From Thiomicrorhabdus marina (GTDB lineage: Bacteria > Pseudomonadota > Gammaproteobacteria > Thiomicrospirales > Thiomicrospiraceae), in the NCBI RefSeq assembly GCF_017571465.1, contig NZ_JAGETV010000012.1, forward strand, positions 1 to 64,000: 64,000 bases of DNA, in the 5' to 3' direction. Shown here one piece after another: positions 9,944 to 21,191 of the stretch. Each line of letters opens with the position of its first letter. The stretch's first letter is position 1. A program made the position numbers and the translations under genes. The notes under the pieces are model-generated. The model did no database searches and was not told the DNA's origin. It saw only the letters and a list, made by a program, of their open reading frames with translations.

Positions 9944-10660
9944 CTATCTGGGAATAGGTTTGCCTTCCGCCTTAGCACGAAATTGATCTTTGCGTTGTAA
10001 CTGCGGTTCGTTAACCAATAACGGCTGATGGCTTGATTCCCAAACCGGACGGTTTTTCATTACCGCAGCAAAATAGTCACTGTCCATATGTTTTTCCAGC
10101 CAAGCCTGTACCGCCGGATAATCGGTCGACTGCCACCATGCTTGATCAACATGTGCAAACTGGCGCACAAACGGGAAAGTCGCCAAATCCGCAATCGACA
10201 ATTCAGGACCTAATAAAAATGCGGTTTTTGATAACTGAGATTCCAATTTCCGGATAAACACTTCACCGCCTTGGCGTGCTTTTTCATGCCCGGCTTCCGG
10301 CGCTAAATCTGGATAAGATTCTTGGCAAAGCTCCGGATACTTATAATCATCCAAATGCTTTTTAAACCGATTATCACAAGCATCCACCCAATTATCGACA
10401 CACTCGTCCTGCGAGTACAATCTATGCTCGGCCAACGCCCACTGCATAATCTCCCAACTCTCCTCAATCACCGAACCATCTTGTAACACCAAAACCGGTA
10501 CAGTCCCTTTTGGCGATGCAGTCAACATCGACTCCGGCTTATCCCAAAACACAATCTCGCGTTGCTCAACCTCACGACCGGAAAAATAAATGGACAACCG
10601 CGCTCGCATGGCATACGGACAACGACGATACGAATACAAAACGGGAAAATCAGAACTCAT
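9944..10660 (-). CDS. Glutathione S-transferase family protein
   Basis: A 238-residue protein with an N-terminal thioredoxin-like GST domain (LYSYRRCPYAMRARL, with a CPYA redox-type motif, and the cis-Pro segment KGTVPVLVL around residue 55) and an all-helical C-terminal domain (ELSIADLATFPFVRQF). The CPxA motif resembles glutaredoxin-like GSTs (omega or beta classes). The substrate is unknown. A single gene on the minus strand, downstream of the groEL terminator. Confidence 0.82.
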   Translation of the reverse strand: MSSDFPVLYSYRRCPYAMRARLSIYFSGREVEQREIVFWDKPESMLTASPKGTVPVLVLQDGSVIEESWEIMQWALAEHRLYSQDECVDNWVDACDNRFKKHLDDYKYPELCQESYPDLAPEAGHEKARQGGEVFIRKLESQLSKTAFLLGPELSIADLATFPFVRQFAHVDQAWWQSTDYPAVQAWLEKHMDSDYFAAVMKNRPVWESSHQPLLVNEPQLQRKDQFRAKAEGKPIPR

Positions 10661-10727
10661 AAAAACACCTTAAAAACAGATTGAAATGGCTTCTACAAAA
10701 GACAACATTACAATAAATTCTAAATAC

Positions 10728-10755
10728 AAAAAAGCCAGCAAATTGCTGGCTTTTA
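10728..10755 (-). terminator. Terminator of the groESL operon
   Basis: AAAAGCCAGCAA–A–TTGCTGGCTTTT, preceded by A residues on the plus strand, which give the U-run on the minus-strand transcript. It lies between groEL and the GST gene, beyond the palindromic element at 10785–10912. Confidence 0.8.
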
Positions 10756-10784
10756 GAGAATGAACACATAGGCTCTTTTTTCGA

Positions 10785-10912
10785 GCTAGGCGGTATAAAT
10801 TTAAAATGAGAACTAGGCGAATTTGAAACCAGCGCGCAGCGTACATATTGGTACGTGAGCACTGGAAGTTCAAATTCAACGACGTTATCGCTTAAATTTA
10901 AATGCCCTAGCC
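10785..10912. repeat. 128-bp nested palindromic element downstream of groEL
   Basis: A long imperfect palindrome with nested arms: GCTAGG/CCCTAGC at the ends, then AAATTTAAA/TTTAAATTT, TTTGAA/TTCAAA, CCAG/CTGG, and a centre GCGTAC–ATATTG–GTACGT. The whole would fold into one cruciform or hairpin in the 3' untranslated region of groEL, ahead of the terminator. The central part (GCGCAGCGTAC…GTACGTGAGCAC) resembles widespread intergenic repeats that I recall from proteobacterial genomes. No ORF is inside it. Confidence 0.6.
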
Positions 10913-10919
10913 GAAAAAA

Positions 10920-12569
<1,650 letters not shown>

Positions 12570-12621
12570 TTAAATATATACTTAAATCTTATTCAGAAAA
12601 TTCTATGAATTGATTCGTCAA

Positions 12622-12915
12622 TTACCCAACGATTGCGATGATGTCATCTTCGCGCATAATTAGCAGCGGCTCACCGTTATCGTCTTTAACTTCACTTGCT
12701 CCGTTGTATTGGCCGAACATGACTTTGTCGCCAACTTTTACCGTCATCGCGATGATTGTTCCAGAGTCAGAAGCCTTACCAGGACCTACTGCAACCACTT
12801 CACCGGTGTTTTCTTTCTCTTGAGCCGAACCAGGCAGAAGAATTCCGCTCGCCGTCTCTTTTTTCTCTTCAACACGGCGAACCACAACGCGGTCTTGCAA
12901 AGGTTTGATGTTCAT
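12622..12915 (-). CDS. groS: Co-chaperonin GroES
   Basis: A 97-residue lid protein of the GroEL cage. Typical N-terminus ([14 protein letters not shown]), mobile loop ([16 protein letters not shown]) and C-terminal [11 protein letters not shown] are present. RBS AGGGAGATACCC precedes the ATG. First gene of the operon, about 145 bases downstream of the heat-shock promoter. Confidence 0.98.
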   Translation of the reverse strand: MNIKPLQDRVVVRRVEEKKETASGILLPGSAQEKENTGEVVAVGPGKASDSGTIIAMTVKVGDKVMFGQYNGASEVKDDNGEPLLIMREDDIIAIVG

Positions 12916-13059
12916 GGGTATCTCCCTAAAAAGTTAAATTTTGAAAATGTTAAAAATTGGTTTTGCGCACTGCTTAAAAAATTCCACTAAAACAGTCGCT
13001 TAGCTAGTCGCTAAGTAAAGAAGCACACATTCTAAACATCACGCGATAGCTGTCAACAG

Positions 13060-13087
13060 ATATGGGGATGATGAAAATTTTTTCAAG
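13060..13087 (-). promoter_or_regulatory. Sigma-32 heat-shock promoter of groESL
   Basis: Read on the minus strand: CTTGAAA (13081–13087), 13 bases, then CCCCATAT (13060–13067). This matches the RpoH consensus (CTTGAAA, N11–16, CCCCATNT) with no mismatch in the specified bases. A transcript would begin near 13053 and run into groES. No CIRCE element is seen. Confidence 0.88.
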
Positions 13088-13116
13088 GGAAATAGGTAAC
13101 AAAAAATAAAAAGAAG

Positions 13117-13172
13117 CCTAGGGAAACGCAGAACAAGTCCAAATGACGCCAGGCAAAGTAAAATTTTATTAA
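13117..13172 (+). repeat. Dispersed palindromic repeat, copy R2
   Basis: The stretch CCTAGGGAAACGCAGAACAA and what follows match copy R1 (82–137, inverted) over about 55 bases, including the AGGCAAAGTAAAATTTTA tail. It shares its first 30 or so bases with copy R3 (15054). It lies in the intergenic space upstream of the lipoprotein gene, about 30 bases beyond the groESL promoter. Confidence 0.6.
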
Positions 13173-13265
13173 TTTATTGAAACTGCAATTTTTGTTTCAA
13201 ATTCCTGTAATCCGCAACGAATAGCATAGCGATTTTAATTGTCAAACATTTAGACAGGGATATTT

Positions 13266-15047
13266 ATGCAGTTCCAGAAAAAGACGCTTTTGGGCGCAAT
13301 TTTATTAGCAGGCACGACTATATTAAGTGGTTGTGTTGATGACGGCGTCAATGGCGAAGACGCTTCGCAACAGACCATCAATCTATCGCAGATTGCTACC
13401 TATGAATCCGGTGTATTTGACGAATCTGCCGCTGAAATTGTGACTTACGATCCGGTCAACAACCGTACTTATGTAGTTAACGCCAATAATAAAAAAGTCG
13501 ACGTACTGGACAATAGCAATATCAGCGTACCTGTTCTACAAACTTCTTTAGACCTTGCAGCAGACTTCGCAACAGCCGGAATTACTGGTACGGTTGGCGA
13601 TGCAAACTCGGTTGATCTCTATAACGGTCTGCTAGCCGTTGCGGTTGCCGCAGACAGCAAAACTGACAATGGCTGGGTCGCTTTTTATAAAGCGAGCGAT
13701 TTAACTTTTATCTCAGCGGTACAAGTTGGCGCTCTACCGGATATGGTGAAATTCTCGCATGACGGTTCTGTGGTAATGGCAGCGATTGAAGGGGAACCAA
13801 GCGATGACTACTTGATTGATCCAGAAGGTCAAGTGGCAATGATTGATATCTCTTGGGATGGCGCAAATTTAAACACCAGCCTAACCACCATCGGCTTTAC
13901 TGATTTTAACATTGACGGCACTCGCCATGCGGAGCTGCCGACGAGCAAAATGGTGCTTGACGGTTACAGCGCAACAACAACGGACAATAAAGCAACTGTG
14001 GCGCAAAGCTTTGAGCCGGAATATATTGCATTTAACTCCGATGATTCTAAAGCCTATGTTTCTCTGCAAGAAAACAACGCCGTCGCGGTAATCGATACAG
14101 CGACCAAATCAATCGATAAGATTATCGGCCTTGGCTTTAAGAACCACTCGATCCAAGGCAATGAAATGGATGCCAGTCAAAAAGACGGTGTTAATATCCA
14201 AAACTGGCCGGTCATGGGCATGTATATGCCGGACACCATCGCGAGTATGGAATACCAAGGCAAGAGCTATATCCTGACAGCCAATGAAGGCGATGATCGT
14301 CAAGATTGGTTAGATAACGTAGTCGATCAAACAGACTGTGAAAACGCCGGTTATTTCTTTGGAGATGACGGTGATGGTGCACGTTGTATTGATGCTTTCT
14401 CAGCAAAAGATTTCTATGATGCCGATAATGTCACTCTAGTGGACTCTGAAGGCAATCCTTTTGCTGAAACCAATGGCGGCTTTGGTGAAGACAATGAACT
14501 ACGTCGTTTGAAATTCTCATACCACACCACGCTAGCGATGAACGGTGGCACCGAGTTTACTTCACTGTATGCCTATGGCGGACGCTCTTTCTCGATCTAC
14601 GATGCGGAAACTGGACAACAGGTTTTCGATTCCGCTAATGATTTTGAAGTCATGACTGCCAATATTTACGGCGACGACTTTAACAACGACAATGCCGAGA
14701 ACACCGGCGATGACCGTTCTGATAACAAAGGACCTGAGCCGGAAGCACTGACAGTTGGCGTAATCAATGGTCAAACTTATGCGTTTGTTGGCTTAGAACG
14801 TATGGGCGGCATTATGGTTTACAACGTTTCTAACCCATACTCGCCGGACTTTGTTCAATACATCAATAACCGTGACGTGACGGTTGATAACGACACTTTA
14901 GAAGCTGGCGGAGCTGGAGATCTTGGACCGGAAGGATTCCATTTTGTTAATGCGGAAAACAGCCCGAATGGTAAGCCAATGTTAGTTGTCGGTAACGAAG
15001 TTAGCGGCACCACAACTTACTATGAAATTCAGGTTTCAGAATTTTAA
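13266..15047 (+). CDS. Choice-of-anchor I family lipoprotein (beta-propeller-like)
   Basis: A 593-residue protein with a lipoprotein signal peptide (LLAGTTILSGC, lipobox LSGC, lipidated Cys near residue 23). The body carries repeated YVVNANNKKVDVLD- and AYVSLQENNAVAVID-like blades and the region NEGDDRQDW, GGRSFSIYDAETG, PEALTVGVINGQTYAFVGLER, characteristic of the choice-of-anchor I domain family of bacterial surface proteins. Its sequence is strongly acidic (many Asp/Asn), suggesting Ca2+ binding. The biochemical function of the family is not established. It appears monocistronic, with palindromic repeat R3 and a terminator behind it. Confidence 0.8.
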   Translation: MQFQKKTLLGAILLAGTTILSGCVDDGVNGEDASQQTINLSQIATYESGVFDESAAEIVTYDPVNNRTYVVNANNKKVDVLDNSNISVPVLQTSLDLAADFATAGITGTVGDANSVDLYNGLLAVAVAADSKTDNGWVAFYKASDLTFISAVQVGALPDMVKFSHDGSVVMAAIEGEPSDDYLIDPEGQVAMIDISWDGANLNTSLTTIGFTDFNIDGTRHAELPTSKMVLDGYSATTTDNKATVAQSFEPEYIAFNSDDSKAYVSLQENNAVAVIDTATKSIDKIIGLGFKNHSIQGNEMDASQKDGVNIQNWPVMGMYMPDTIASMEYQGKSYILTANEGDDRQDWLDNVVDQTDCENAGYFFGDDGDGARCIDAFSAKDFYDADNVTLVDSEGNPFAETNGGFGEDNELRRLKFSYHTTLAMNGGTEFTSLYAYGGRSFSIYDAETGQQVFDSANDFEVMTANIYGDDFNNDNAENTGDDRSDNKGPEPEALTVGVINGQTYAFVGLERMGGIMVYNVSNPYSPDFVQYINNRDVTVDNDTLEAGGAGDLGPEGFHFVNAENSPNGKPMLVVGNEVSGTTTYYEIQVSEF

Positions 15048-15053
15048 TCAGGG

Positions 15054-15132
15054 CTAAGGAAACGCAGAACAAGTCCAAATGACTTCAAACTCCTCGCTGA
15101 AGTCAATGGGGACTTATTCTGTGTTTCCCTAA
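15054..15132. repeat. Complete palindromic repeat element, copy R3
   Basis: A 79-bp inverted repeat starting seven bases after a stop codon. The outer arms are CTAAGGAAACGCAGAACAAG (15054–15073, continuing TCC) and its near complement GGACTTATTCTGTGTTTCCC (15110–15129). The inner arms GACTTCA (15081–15087) and TGAAGTC pair as well. This is the most complete copy of the family that includes R1, R2 and R4. Its symmetry suggests a hairpin in RNA or a non-autonomous mobile unit. Confidence 0.7.
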
Positions 15133-15142
15133 TCTAGCGCAC

Positions 15143-15170
15143 AAAAAAGCCAGCGTAATGCTGGCTTTTT
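15143..15170. terminator. Bidirectional terminator
   Basis: AAAAAAGCCAGC–GTAAT–GCTGGCTTTTT between the lipoprotein gene and the converging proB. Confidence 0.85.
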
Positions 15171-15193
15171 CCGTTGTAAGGCAATTAAAGTAA

Positions 15194-16318
15194 TTATTCA
15201 CTCAACACTAAATTATCTCGGTGCACAAGTGATTCATCATCCATATAGCCAAGTACACTCGTAATTTGATGGCTTGGCTTGCCAAGAATTTTAATCGACT
15301 CATTGGCTGGGTAATTAATCAAACCTCGTGCCACCTCTTTACCTGCTTCATCGACACAGATAACCATTTCACCGCGTTGAAAGCTGCCTTCTTGGCTTTT
15401 GACACCAATCGGCAATAGACTTTTACCAGAGCTTTGCAGCACCTTGACCGCGCCGGCATCCAATACCAATTTACCTTTAGCTTGCAGATGCCCTGCCAAC
15501 CACTGTTCACGCGCAGTCATCGGCTCTAAATCTGGAATCAATAAAGTGCCATGCTGTTCACCATTCGCAAGCTTAACAAGGATATTCGGCTCACGACCGG
15601 AAGCGATAAACGTTGCCGTACCGGAACGTGCCGCACGTTTTGCCGCCATTACTTTGGTATACATTCCACCTTTGCCAAGCGCGCCACCTTCCGGCGAAGC
15701 CATCGCTTCAATATCTTTACGCGACACTTGCGCTTCGGAAATCAACTCCGCATCTGGATTAGTACGCGGGTTATCGTTGTACAAACCTTTCTGGTCAGTC
15801 AAAATCACCAATACATCGGCAGAAATCAAGTTTGCGGTTAAAGCACCAAGCGTGTCATTATCGCCAAAACGGATTTCGTCGGTTACGACTGTATCGTTTT
15901 CATTGATAATCGGCACGACACCATATTCCAACAACGCTTTGATGGTATTGCGCACGTTCAGATAACGTTTACGGTTCGACAAATCATCGTGTGTCATCAA
16001 AATTTGTGCGGTATGAATGTCGTACTTGGCAAACTTTGACTCGTAAGCCTGAATCAACCCCATCTGTCCGACTGCTGCAGCGGCCTGCAAATCGTGCAAC
16101 GCTTCCGGACGCGAACTCCAGCCTAAACGCTTCATGCCTTCAGCAACCGAACCGGAAGAGACCAAAACCACATCCTTGCCGCTTTTTTTCAGTGCAACAA
16201 TCTGTTCGACCCAATGCGCCAGAGCTTCTTTGTTCAGCCCTTGACCGTCATCGGTCAGGAGCGCACTGCCAATTTTTACCACCCAACGCTGGGTACTGTT
16301 TACATCTGCACGCTGCAT
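15194..16318 (-). CDS. proB: Glutamate 5-kinase
   Basis: Phosphorylates glutamate for proline biosynthesis. The 374-residue protein has the amino-acid-kinase domain ([15 protein letters not shown], then [25 protein letters not shown] and [17 protein letters not shown]) and a C-terminal PUA domain (from about residue 280, [14 protein letters not shown]). It lies 18 bases behind obgE on the same strand, part of the common rplU-rpmA-obgE-proB arrangement of gammaproteobacteria. Confidence 0.96.
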   Translation of the reverse strand: MQRADVNSTQRWVVKIGSALLTDDGQGLNKEALAHWVEQIVALKKSGKDVVLVSSGSVAEGMKRLGWSSRPEALHDLQAAAAVGQMGLIQAYESKFAKYDIHTAQILMTHDDLSNRKRYLNVRNTIKALLEYGVVPIINENDTVVTDEIRFGDNDTLGALTANLISADVLVILTDQKGLYNDNPRTNPDAELISEAQVSRKDIEAMASPEGGALGKGGMYTKVMAAKRAARSGTATFIASGREPNILVKLANGEQHGTLLIPDLEPMTAREQWLAGHLQAKGKLVLDAGAVKVLQSSGKSLLPIGVKSQEGSFQRGEMVICVDEAGKEVARGLINYPANESIKILGKPSHQITSVLGYMDDESLVHRDNLVLSE

Positions 16319-16336
16319 GCTACAGATCCTTCTACT

Positions 16337-17512
<1,176 letters not shown>

Positions 17513-17535
17513 TCATTATTTCTATATAAAAACAA

Positions 17536-17561
17536 AAACGCCCCGACAAAGCGGGGCGTTT
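17536..17561 (-). terminator. Terminator after rpmA
   Basis: AAACGCCCCG–ACAAAG–CGGGGCGTTT (17536–17561), GC-rich stem with A-run on the plus strand. It ends rplU-rpmA and partly insulates obgE. Confidence 0.8.
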
Positions 17562-17585
17562 CGCAATCAGAACTAAATAATTAAA

Positions 17586-17843
17586 TTATTCAGCAACGAT
17601 TGTTACGAAAGTACGTACTGGCTTACCTTTAGATACGAAAGCAACTTTACCGTCTGCTTTTGCAAATAAAGTGTCATCCTTACCGCGACCAACGTTGTCA
17701 CCAGCGTGGAACTTAGTACCACGTTGACGAACAATGATGCTACCAGCTGATACAGCTTCACCGCCGTATGCTTTTACACCAAGTCGCTTGGCATTGGAGT
17801 CGCGACCGTTTTTAGTACTACCTGCTGCCTTTTTATGAGCCAT
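17586..17843 (-). CDS. rpmA: 50S ribosomal protein L27
   Basis: An 85-residue L27 with the canonical N-terminus ([17 protein letters not shown]) that reaches the peptidyl-transferase centre. It lies about 100 bases after rplU. Confidence 0.98.
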   Translation of the reverse strand: MAHKKAAGSTKNGRDSNAKRLGVKAYGGEAVSAGSIIVRQRGTKFHAGDNVGRGKDDTLFAKADGKVAFVSKGKPVRTFVTIVAE

Positions 17844-17944
17844 GGGTGCTATCCTTTAGTTAACAGAGCTGGACCCTCTTCAGATACAGCTGCCGTTTTG
17901 AATTATAAAACTAGTCTTGCTAAGCAAGCTTAATGGTATACCAA

Positions 17945-18259
17945 TTAAGCTGAGATTTTACCGATTTTAACTTCAGTGTAGTTTTGACGGTGGCCTTGCT
18001 TAGTTTTCGAGCGGTTCTTACGACGACGGAATTTGATGATGGTTACTTTTTTACCACGACCGTTTGATTCAACAGTTGCTGCAACTTTAGCACCTTCAAC
18101 AAAAGGCGCACCAACTTTAACGTCTGCACCTTCACCAACCATCAATACTTCGTCAAACTCAACTGCATCACCTGCTTCTGCATTCAAAGACTCGATGCGT
18201 AGTACTTGACCTTCACGAACTCGATACTGCTTACCACCGGTTTTAATAACTGCGTACAT
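17945..18259 (-). CDS. rplU: 50S ribosomal protein L21
   Basis: A 104-residue L21 ([19 protein letters not shown]-terminal [17 protein letters not shown]). First gene of the rplU-rpmA unit, read from the promoter at 18331–18359. Confidence 0.98.
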   Translation of the reverse strand: MYAVIKTGGKQYRVREGQVLRIESLNAEAGDAVEFDEVLMVGEGADVKVGAPFVEGAKVAATVESNGRGKKVTIIKFRRRKNRSKTKQGHRQNYTEVKIGKISA

Positions 18260-18330
18260 ACATATCTCCCGGATATCTAAAATTCTTTTTAATAAGCTTC
18301 AAGCTAATAGCAAATATTAGCGAAGGCCGG

Positions 18331-18359
18331 ATTATATAAGCTTTTGATATTAAGGTCAA
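18331..18359 (-). promoter_or_regulatory. Sigma-70 promoter of rplU-rpmA
   Basis: On the minus strand TTGACC (18354–18359), 17-base spacer, TATAAT (18331–18336). A near-consensus strong promoter, as expected for ribosomal protein genes. Confidence 0.8.
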
Positions 18360-18497
18360 AATTTAATTTCGCGAAATGCAGTAAATTGATGTAACAGCCA
18401 GTTAAAATTAATATGAGTTACCCGCAAATGTGGCTAATCTACAATATTCATACTAAAATAGCGGCTTTTAAATAATATCGTGGCTGAGAGCCTTTTC

Positions 18498-19463
18498 ATG
18501 ACCCTTCAACAAATCCGTGAACTAATTGCCGATGACATCCAAGCTGTAGATCAACTAATTCTAAACCGTTTGTCTTCCGATGTTGTCCTGATAAATCAGA
18601 TTGGTCACTATATTATTAATAGCGGCGGTAAACGCCTCCGCCCTCTACTAACACTGCTTAGTGCCCGTGCTTGCGGTTACCAAGGAAGCGACCATCTGCT
18701 GATGGCGGCGGTGATTGAATTCATCCATACCTCCACCCTTCTGCATGATGACGTGGTCGATGAATCGGATACGCGTCGCGGCAATAAAACCGCCAACGAA
18801 GTTTGGGGCAATGCCGCTAGTGTTCTAGTCGGTGATTTCTTATATTCGCGCTCTTTTGAGATGATGGTTGAACCGGGCATCTTAAAAATTATGCAAGTCA
18901 TGTCAGTAGCGACCAACGTCATTGCCGAAGGCGAAGTTCTACAACTATTGAACGTCCATGATGCCGACACCACTGAAGCACGCTATATGGAGGTCATCCA
19001 TCGCAAAACAGCCAAACTGTTTGAAGCGGCCACACAGATGGGACCAATTCTGGCACAAAAACCGGAGTTAGAAGACGCTTTTGCGGCCTATGGCCGCCAC
19101 TTGGGCGCGGCTTTTCAATTAGTCGATGACGCTCTCGATTACACCGCCGACGCCGAAGAACTTGGTAAAAACATAGGGGATGATTTGGCCGAAGGCAAGC
19201 CGACCCTGCCGCTGATCTATATTATGCAGAACGGTTCTGACGACGAACAAGCTCTGATTCGCCGCGCAATTGAAAATGACGGCATTAAACTGATTGAAGA
19301 AGTTAGTCAGATTATCAAAAACTCCGGTGCCATCGATTACACCTATGATGTAGCAAAACGTGAAGCAAAACTCGCGCAACAAGCTTTAGCGCCACTTGCC
19401 GACAGCGACCTAAAACAAGCGTTAGCCTCACTGGCCGATTTGGCGGTTAATCGTAGCCACTAG
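18498..19463 (+). CDS. ispB: Octaprenyl diphosphate synthase
   Basis: Builds the isoprenoid side chain of ubiquinone by adding IPP units to farnesyl diphosphate. Both Asp-rich motifs are present (LLHDDVVDESDTRRG and LVDDALDYTAD), along with GGKRLRPLL. The start is set at the ATG at 18498 (MTLQQIRELI), which aligns with E. coli IspB (321 aa). A GTG at 18480 would add six residues. It is divergent from rplU, the conserved gammaproteobacterial arrangement. Confidence 0.94.
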   Translation: MTLQQIRELIADDIQAVDQLILNRLSSDVVLINQIGHYIINSGGKRLRPLLTLLSARACGYQGSDHLLMAAVIEFIHTSTLLHDDVVDESDTRRGNKTANEVWGNAASVLVGDFLYSRSFEMMVEPGILKIMQVMSVATNVIAEGEVLQLLNVHDADTTEARYMEVIHRKTAKLFEAATQMGPILAQKPELEDAFAAYGRHLGAAFQLVDDALDYTADAEELGKNIGDDLAEGKPTLPLIYIMQNGSDDEQALIRRAIENDGIKLIEEVSQIIKNSGAIDYTYDVAKREAKLAQQALAPLADSDLKQALASLADLAVNRSH

Positions 19464-19499
19464 AACAGCTTCAATAAAGAGGTGACATTCTTTCGCCTC

Positions 19500-20045
19500 T
19501 TAGCCAATCTCCATTTCCTCAAGCAAAACCTGTTTTCTTTTACGCTCTCGCTCGTCATTAAAGAGTCGATATAAATCCAAGTTAACCAATTTGGTTTTAC
19601 TCCAATCGAAACGCGGTAACATCCACTTAATCATCCAACGAATAATATGGCATTCATCAGGACTCTGATACAGTAATTCCGGTTTAGGGCGATATCCATG
19701 CATACGTTCAACCTTAATGACTTGCTGTTCGCGATCAGGCAAAATACGGACATAGCCAGATTTACTTTCGTCAAAACTGGTGCTGTAGTACACCTTAACC
19801 ACACGATTCATACTAAAGATAGCTTTAGACAGAATGGTTGATTCTTGTTTACCATTCAGCCCAACGGTAAAGATAAAAATATTTTGAGTTTTTATCTGAC
19901 GAAAAAACTTCTCAACTTCGGAAAAGTTTAAATCTTGTGTAGCACGTACTATTTCTTGCCGAGCAATTTCATTTTGCTGCTCGATTTTTTCCATGTGTTG
20001 GAATAAATATCTCGTGCCTTGTGACAATTCTAGTTTATTACTCAT
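19500..20045 (-). CDS. Conserved-looking cytoplasmic protein of unknown function
   Basis: A 181-residue soluble protein without a signal peptide or membrane segment. It has a helical N-terminus (residues 1–45), a mixed central region (FIFTVGLNGKQESTILSKAIF), and a basic, Trp-rich C-terminal half (HIIRWMIKWMLPRFDW, then NDERERKRKQVLLEEMEIG). RBS AGGGAGAATTTAG precedes the ATG. It converges on ispB. I do not recognise the family and see no catalytic motif. Confidence 0.6.
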   Translation of the reverse strand: MSNKLELSQGTRYLFQHMEKIEQQNEIARQEIVRATQDLNFSEVEKFFRQIKTQNIFIFTVGLNGKQESTILSKAIFSMNRVVKVYYSTSFDESKSGYVRILPDREQQVIKVERMHGYRPKPELLYQSPDECHIIRWMIKWMLPRFDWSKTKLVNLDLYRLFNDERERKRKQVLLEEMEIG

Positions 20046-20121
20046 AGCCTAAATTCTCCCTTGCATCAGAGATAACGGCGACAAATCATGAAACTTAAGG
20101 GAATCATTGAAAAACGGACAT

Positions 20122-20193
20122 AAAAAAAGGAGTAAGTCCGATGGACTACTCCCAATAAAGGTCTTTACAAAAAAACATGCTTTGGATCGCACA
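20122..20193 (-). ncRNA. Candidate small RNA, about 70 nt
   Basis: On the minus strand a promoter-like sequence (ATGACA at 20222–20227, 16 bases, TATGAT at 20200–20205 with an extended TGT) is followed after about 50–60 bases by a strong hairpin with a U-run. The stem is GGAGTAGTCC–ATC–GGACTTACTCC (20129–20153, one bulged base), then seven T residues (20122–20128). There is no start codon with RBS and no ORF between them. The unit is separate from the ssb terminator 300 bases upstream. This is the arrangement expected of an autonomous sRNA; expression is unproven. Confidence 0.45.
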
Positions 20194-20199
20194 AGAAGA

Positions 20200-20227
20200 A
20201 TCATAACAAAAACTTATCCCTTGTCAT
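20200..20227 (-). promoter_or_regulatory. Promoter of the candidate sRNA
   Basis: ATGACA (five of six to TTGACA), 16-base spacer, TATGAT (five of six) with an extended -10 TG on the minus strand. The predicted start is near 20193. Confidence 0.45.
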
Positions 20228-20451
20228 AAACAAAATTTTTATTTAAGCAGAAATTAAACTTATATCATGACGAAAAGAACACTGCTTAAGTGCGAAAGCT
20301 TATTTTTTTAGCTGAATTCGGGAAAATTTATTTTTTATCTTAAATTACAAATACTTAATAATCTTTAAAGTAAGTTTTCTTTACAAAAAGCCAACAACCT
20401 TACCCTAGTAGTTTTGCCTTAATTTTTACCGTGAATGAACTTTCTAGCAAT

Positions 20452-20480
20452 AAAAAACCCGCCATAAAGAAAGCGGGTTC
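20452..20480 (-). terminator. Terminator of ssb
   Basis: AACCCGC–N10–GCGGGTT with six A residues on the plus strand (U-run on the minus-strand RNA), 27 bases after the ssb stop codon. Confidence 0.8.
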
Positions 20481-20506
20481 TGAATACTCAATGCAACTCT
20501 TACAAT

Positions 20507-21184
20507 CTAAAACGGCACGTCGTCGTCGTCAAAGTCATTTGGCGCGTAAGCCGGAGCAGGTTTTGGCTGCATTGGTTGATTACCACCCATAGGCTGATGT
20601 TGCTGTCCAGCCATGCCTCGGTTCTGCTGTGGTGCTTGCTGCATACCACCCATGTTATTGCCGCCGAAGCCGCCCTGATTTTGACCCATCGCTGGTTGCT
20701 GACCCATACCTTGGTTACGCTGTTGAGGCGCTTGGTTTTGCATGCCTTGGTTATTATTCATACCGCCGCCAAAACCGCTGTTTTGTTGGAAACCACCACC
20801 AGCGTTGTTATCAAAGCTCGCATCGCCGCCACGCCCCGAACCGCCGCCAAGCATCTGCATATTACCGTCAAAACCACTTAGAACCACTTCTGTAGTGTAA
20901 CGGTCTTGACCGTTTTGATCTTGCCACTTACGCGTCTGCAATTTACCTTCTAGATAAACTTGCGAACCTTTTTTCAGATACTGCCCGGCGATTTCTGCCA
21001 ACTTGCCGAAAATCGACACACGGTGCCATTCGGTTTTCTGCTGCTTCTGACCTGTATTTTTGTCATTCCACTCTTCACTGGTCGCAACGCTTAAGTTTGC
21101 AATGGCGTTACCATTAGCGGCATATTTTACGTCCGGATCTGCGCCTAGGGTGCCGACCAAAATTACTTTGTTCACGCCCCTCAC
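20507..21184 (-). CDS. ssb: Single-stranded DNA-binding protein
   Basis: Essential ssDNA-binding protein for replication and repair. The OB fold spans residues 1–110 ([39 protein letters not shown]), followed by a Gly/Gln/Asn/Met-rich linker. The conserved acidic tip DDDVPF recruits partner proteins. The 225-aa length is long because of the linker. The start is GTG (GTG AGG GGC GTG AAC), unlike the ATG CGA GGC GTA AAC relic preserved at 41934, because the integrative element joins at this point. The 11-codon leader ORF's TGA overlaps this GTG. Natural neighbours are the MFS gene and uvrA, now 20 kb away. Confidence 0.96.
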   Translation of the reverse strand: MRGVNKVILVGTLGADPDVKYAANGNAIANLSVATSEEWNDKNTGQKQQKTEWHRVSIFGKLAEIAGQYLKKGSQVYLEGKLQTRKWQDQNGQDRYTTEVVLSGFDGNMQMLGGGSGRGGDASFDNNAGGGFQQNSGFGGGMNNNQGMQNQAPQQRNQGMGQQPAMGQNQGGFGGNNMGGMQQAPQQNRGMAGQQHQPMGGNQPMQPKPAPAYAPNDFDDDDVPF

Positions 21185-21191
21185 ACTATAC
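21155..21191. other. Attachment site and left terminus of the integrative element (ssb side)
   Basis: Core AATTACTTTGTT (21161–21172), extended to the left as GACCAA, is repeated at 41904–41922 with one extra base. It is followed by the terminal motif CACGC–N9–TATAC (21173–21191), the inverted counterpart of which sits at 41886–41904 with the same 9-base spacing. The core lies inside ssb codons 5–9. Confidence 0.75.

Larger units (their letters stand above)
12916..13265. other. Intergenic region between groES and the anchor-I lipoprotein gene
   Basis: About 350 bases with no gene. It contains the groESL heat-shock promoter (13060–13087, minus strand) and the dispersed repeat copy R2 (13117–13172). 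An AGACAGGG ribosome-binding site near 13252 serves the next plus-strand gene. Confidence 0.6.
20046..20506. other. 460-base AT-rich intergenic region upstream of the 181-aa gene
   Basis: No ORF of note. It contains the ssb terminator (20452–20480) and a candidate small RNA unit (promoter 20200–20227, terminator 20122–20153), both on the minus strand and listed separately. The rest is AT-rich with no recognised motif. Confidence 0.5.

Noticed and set aside
20576-20895. Plus-strand frames opposite ssb
   Set aside because: Arise from the repetitive Gly/Gln/Asn-coding linker of ssb; biased composition only.
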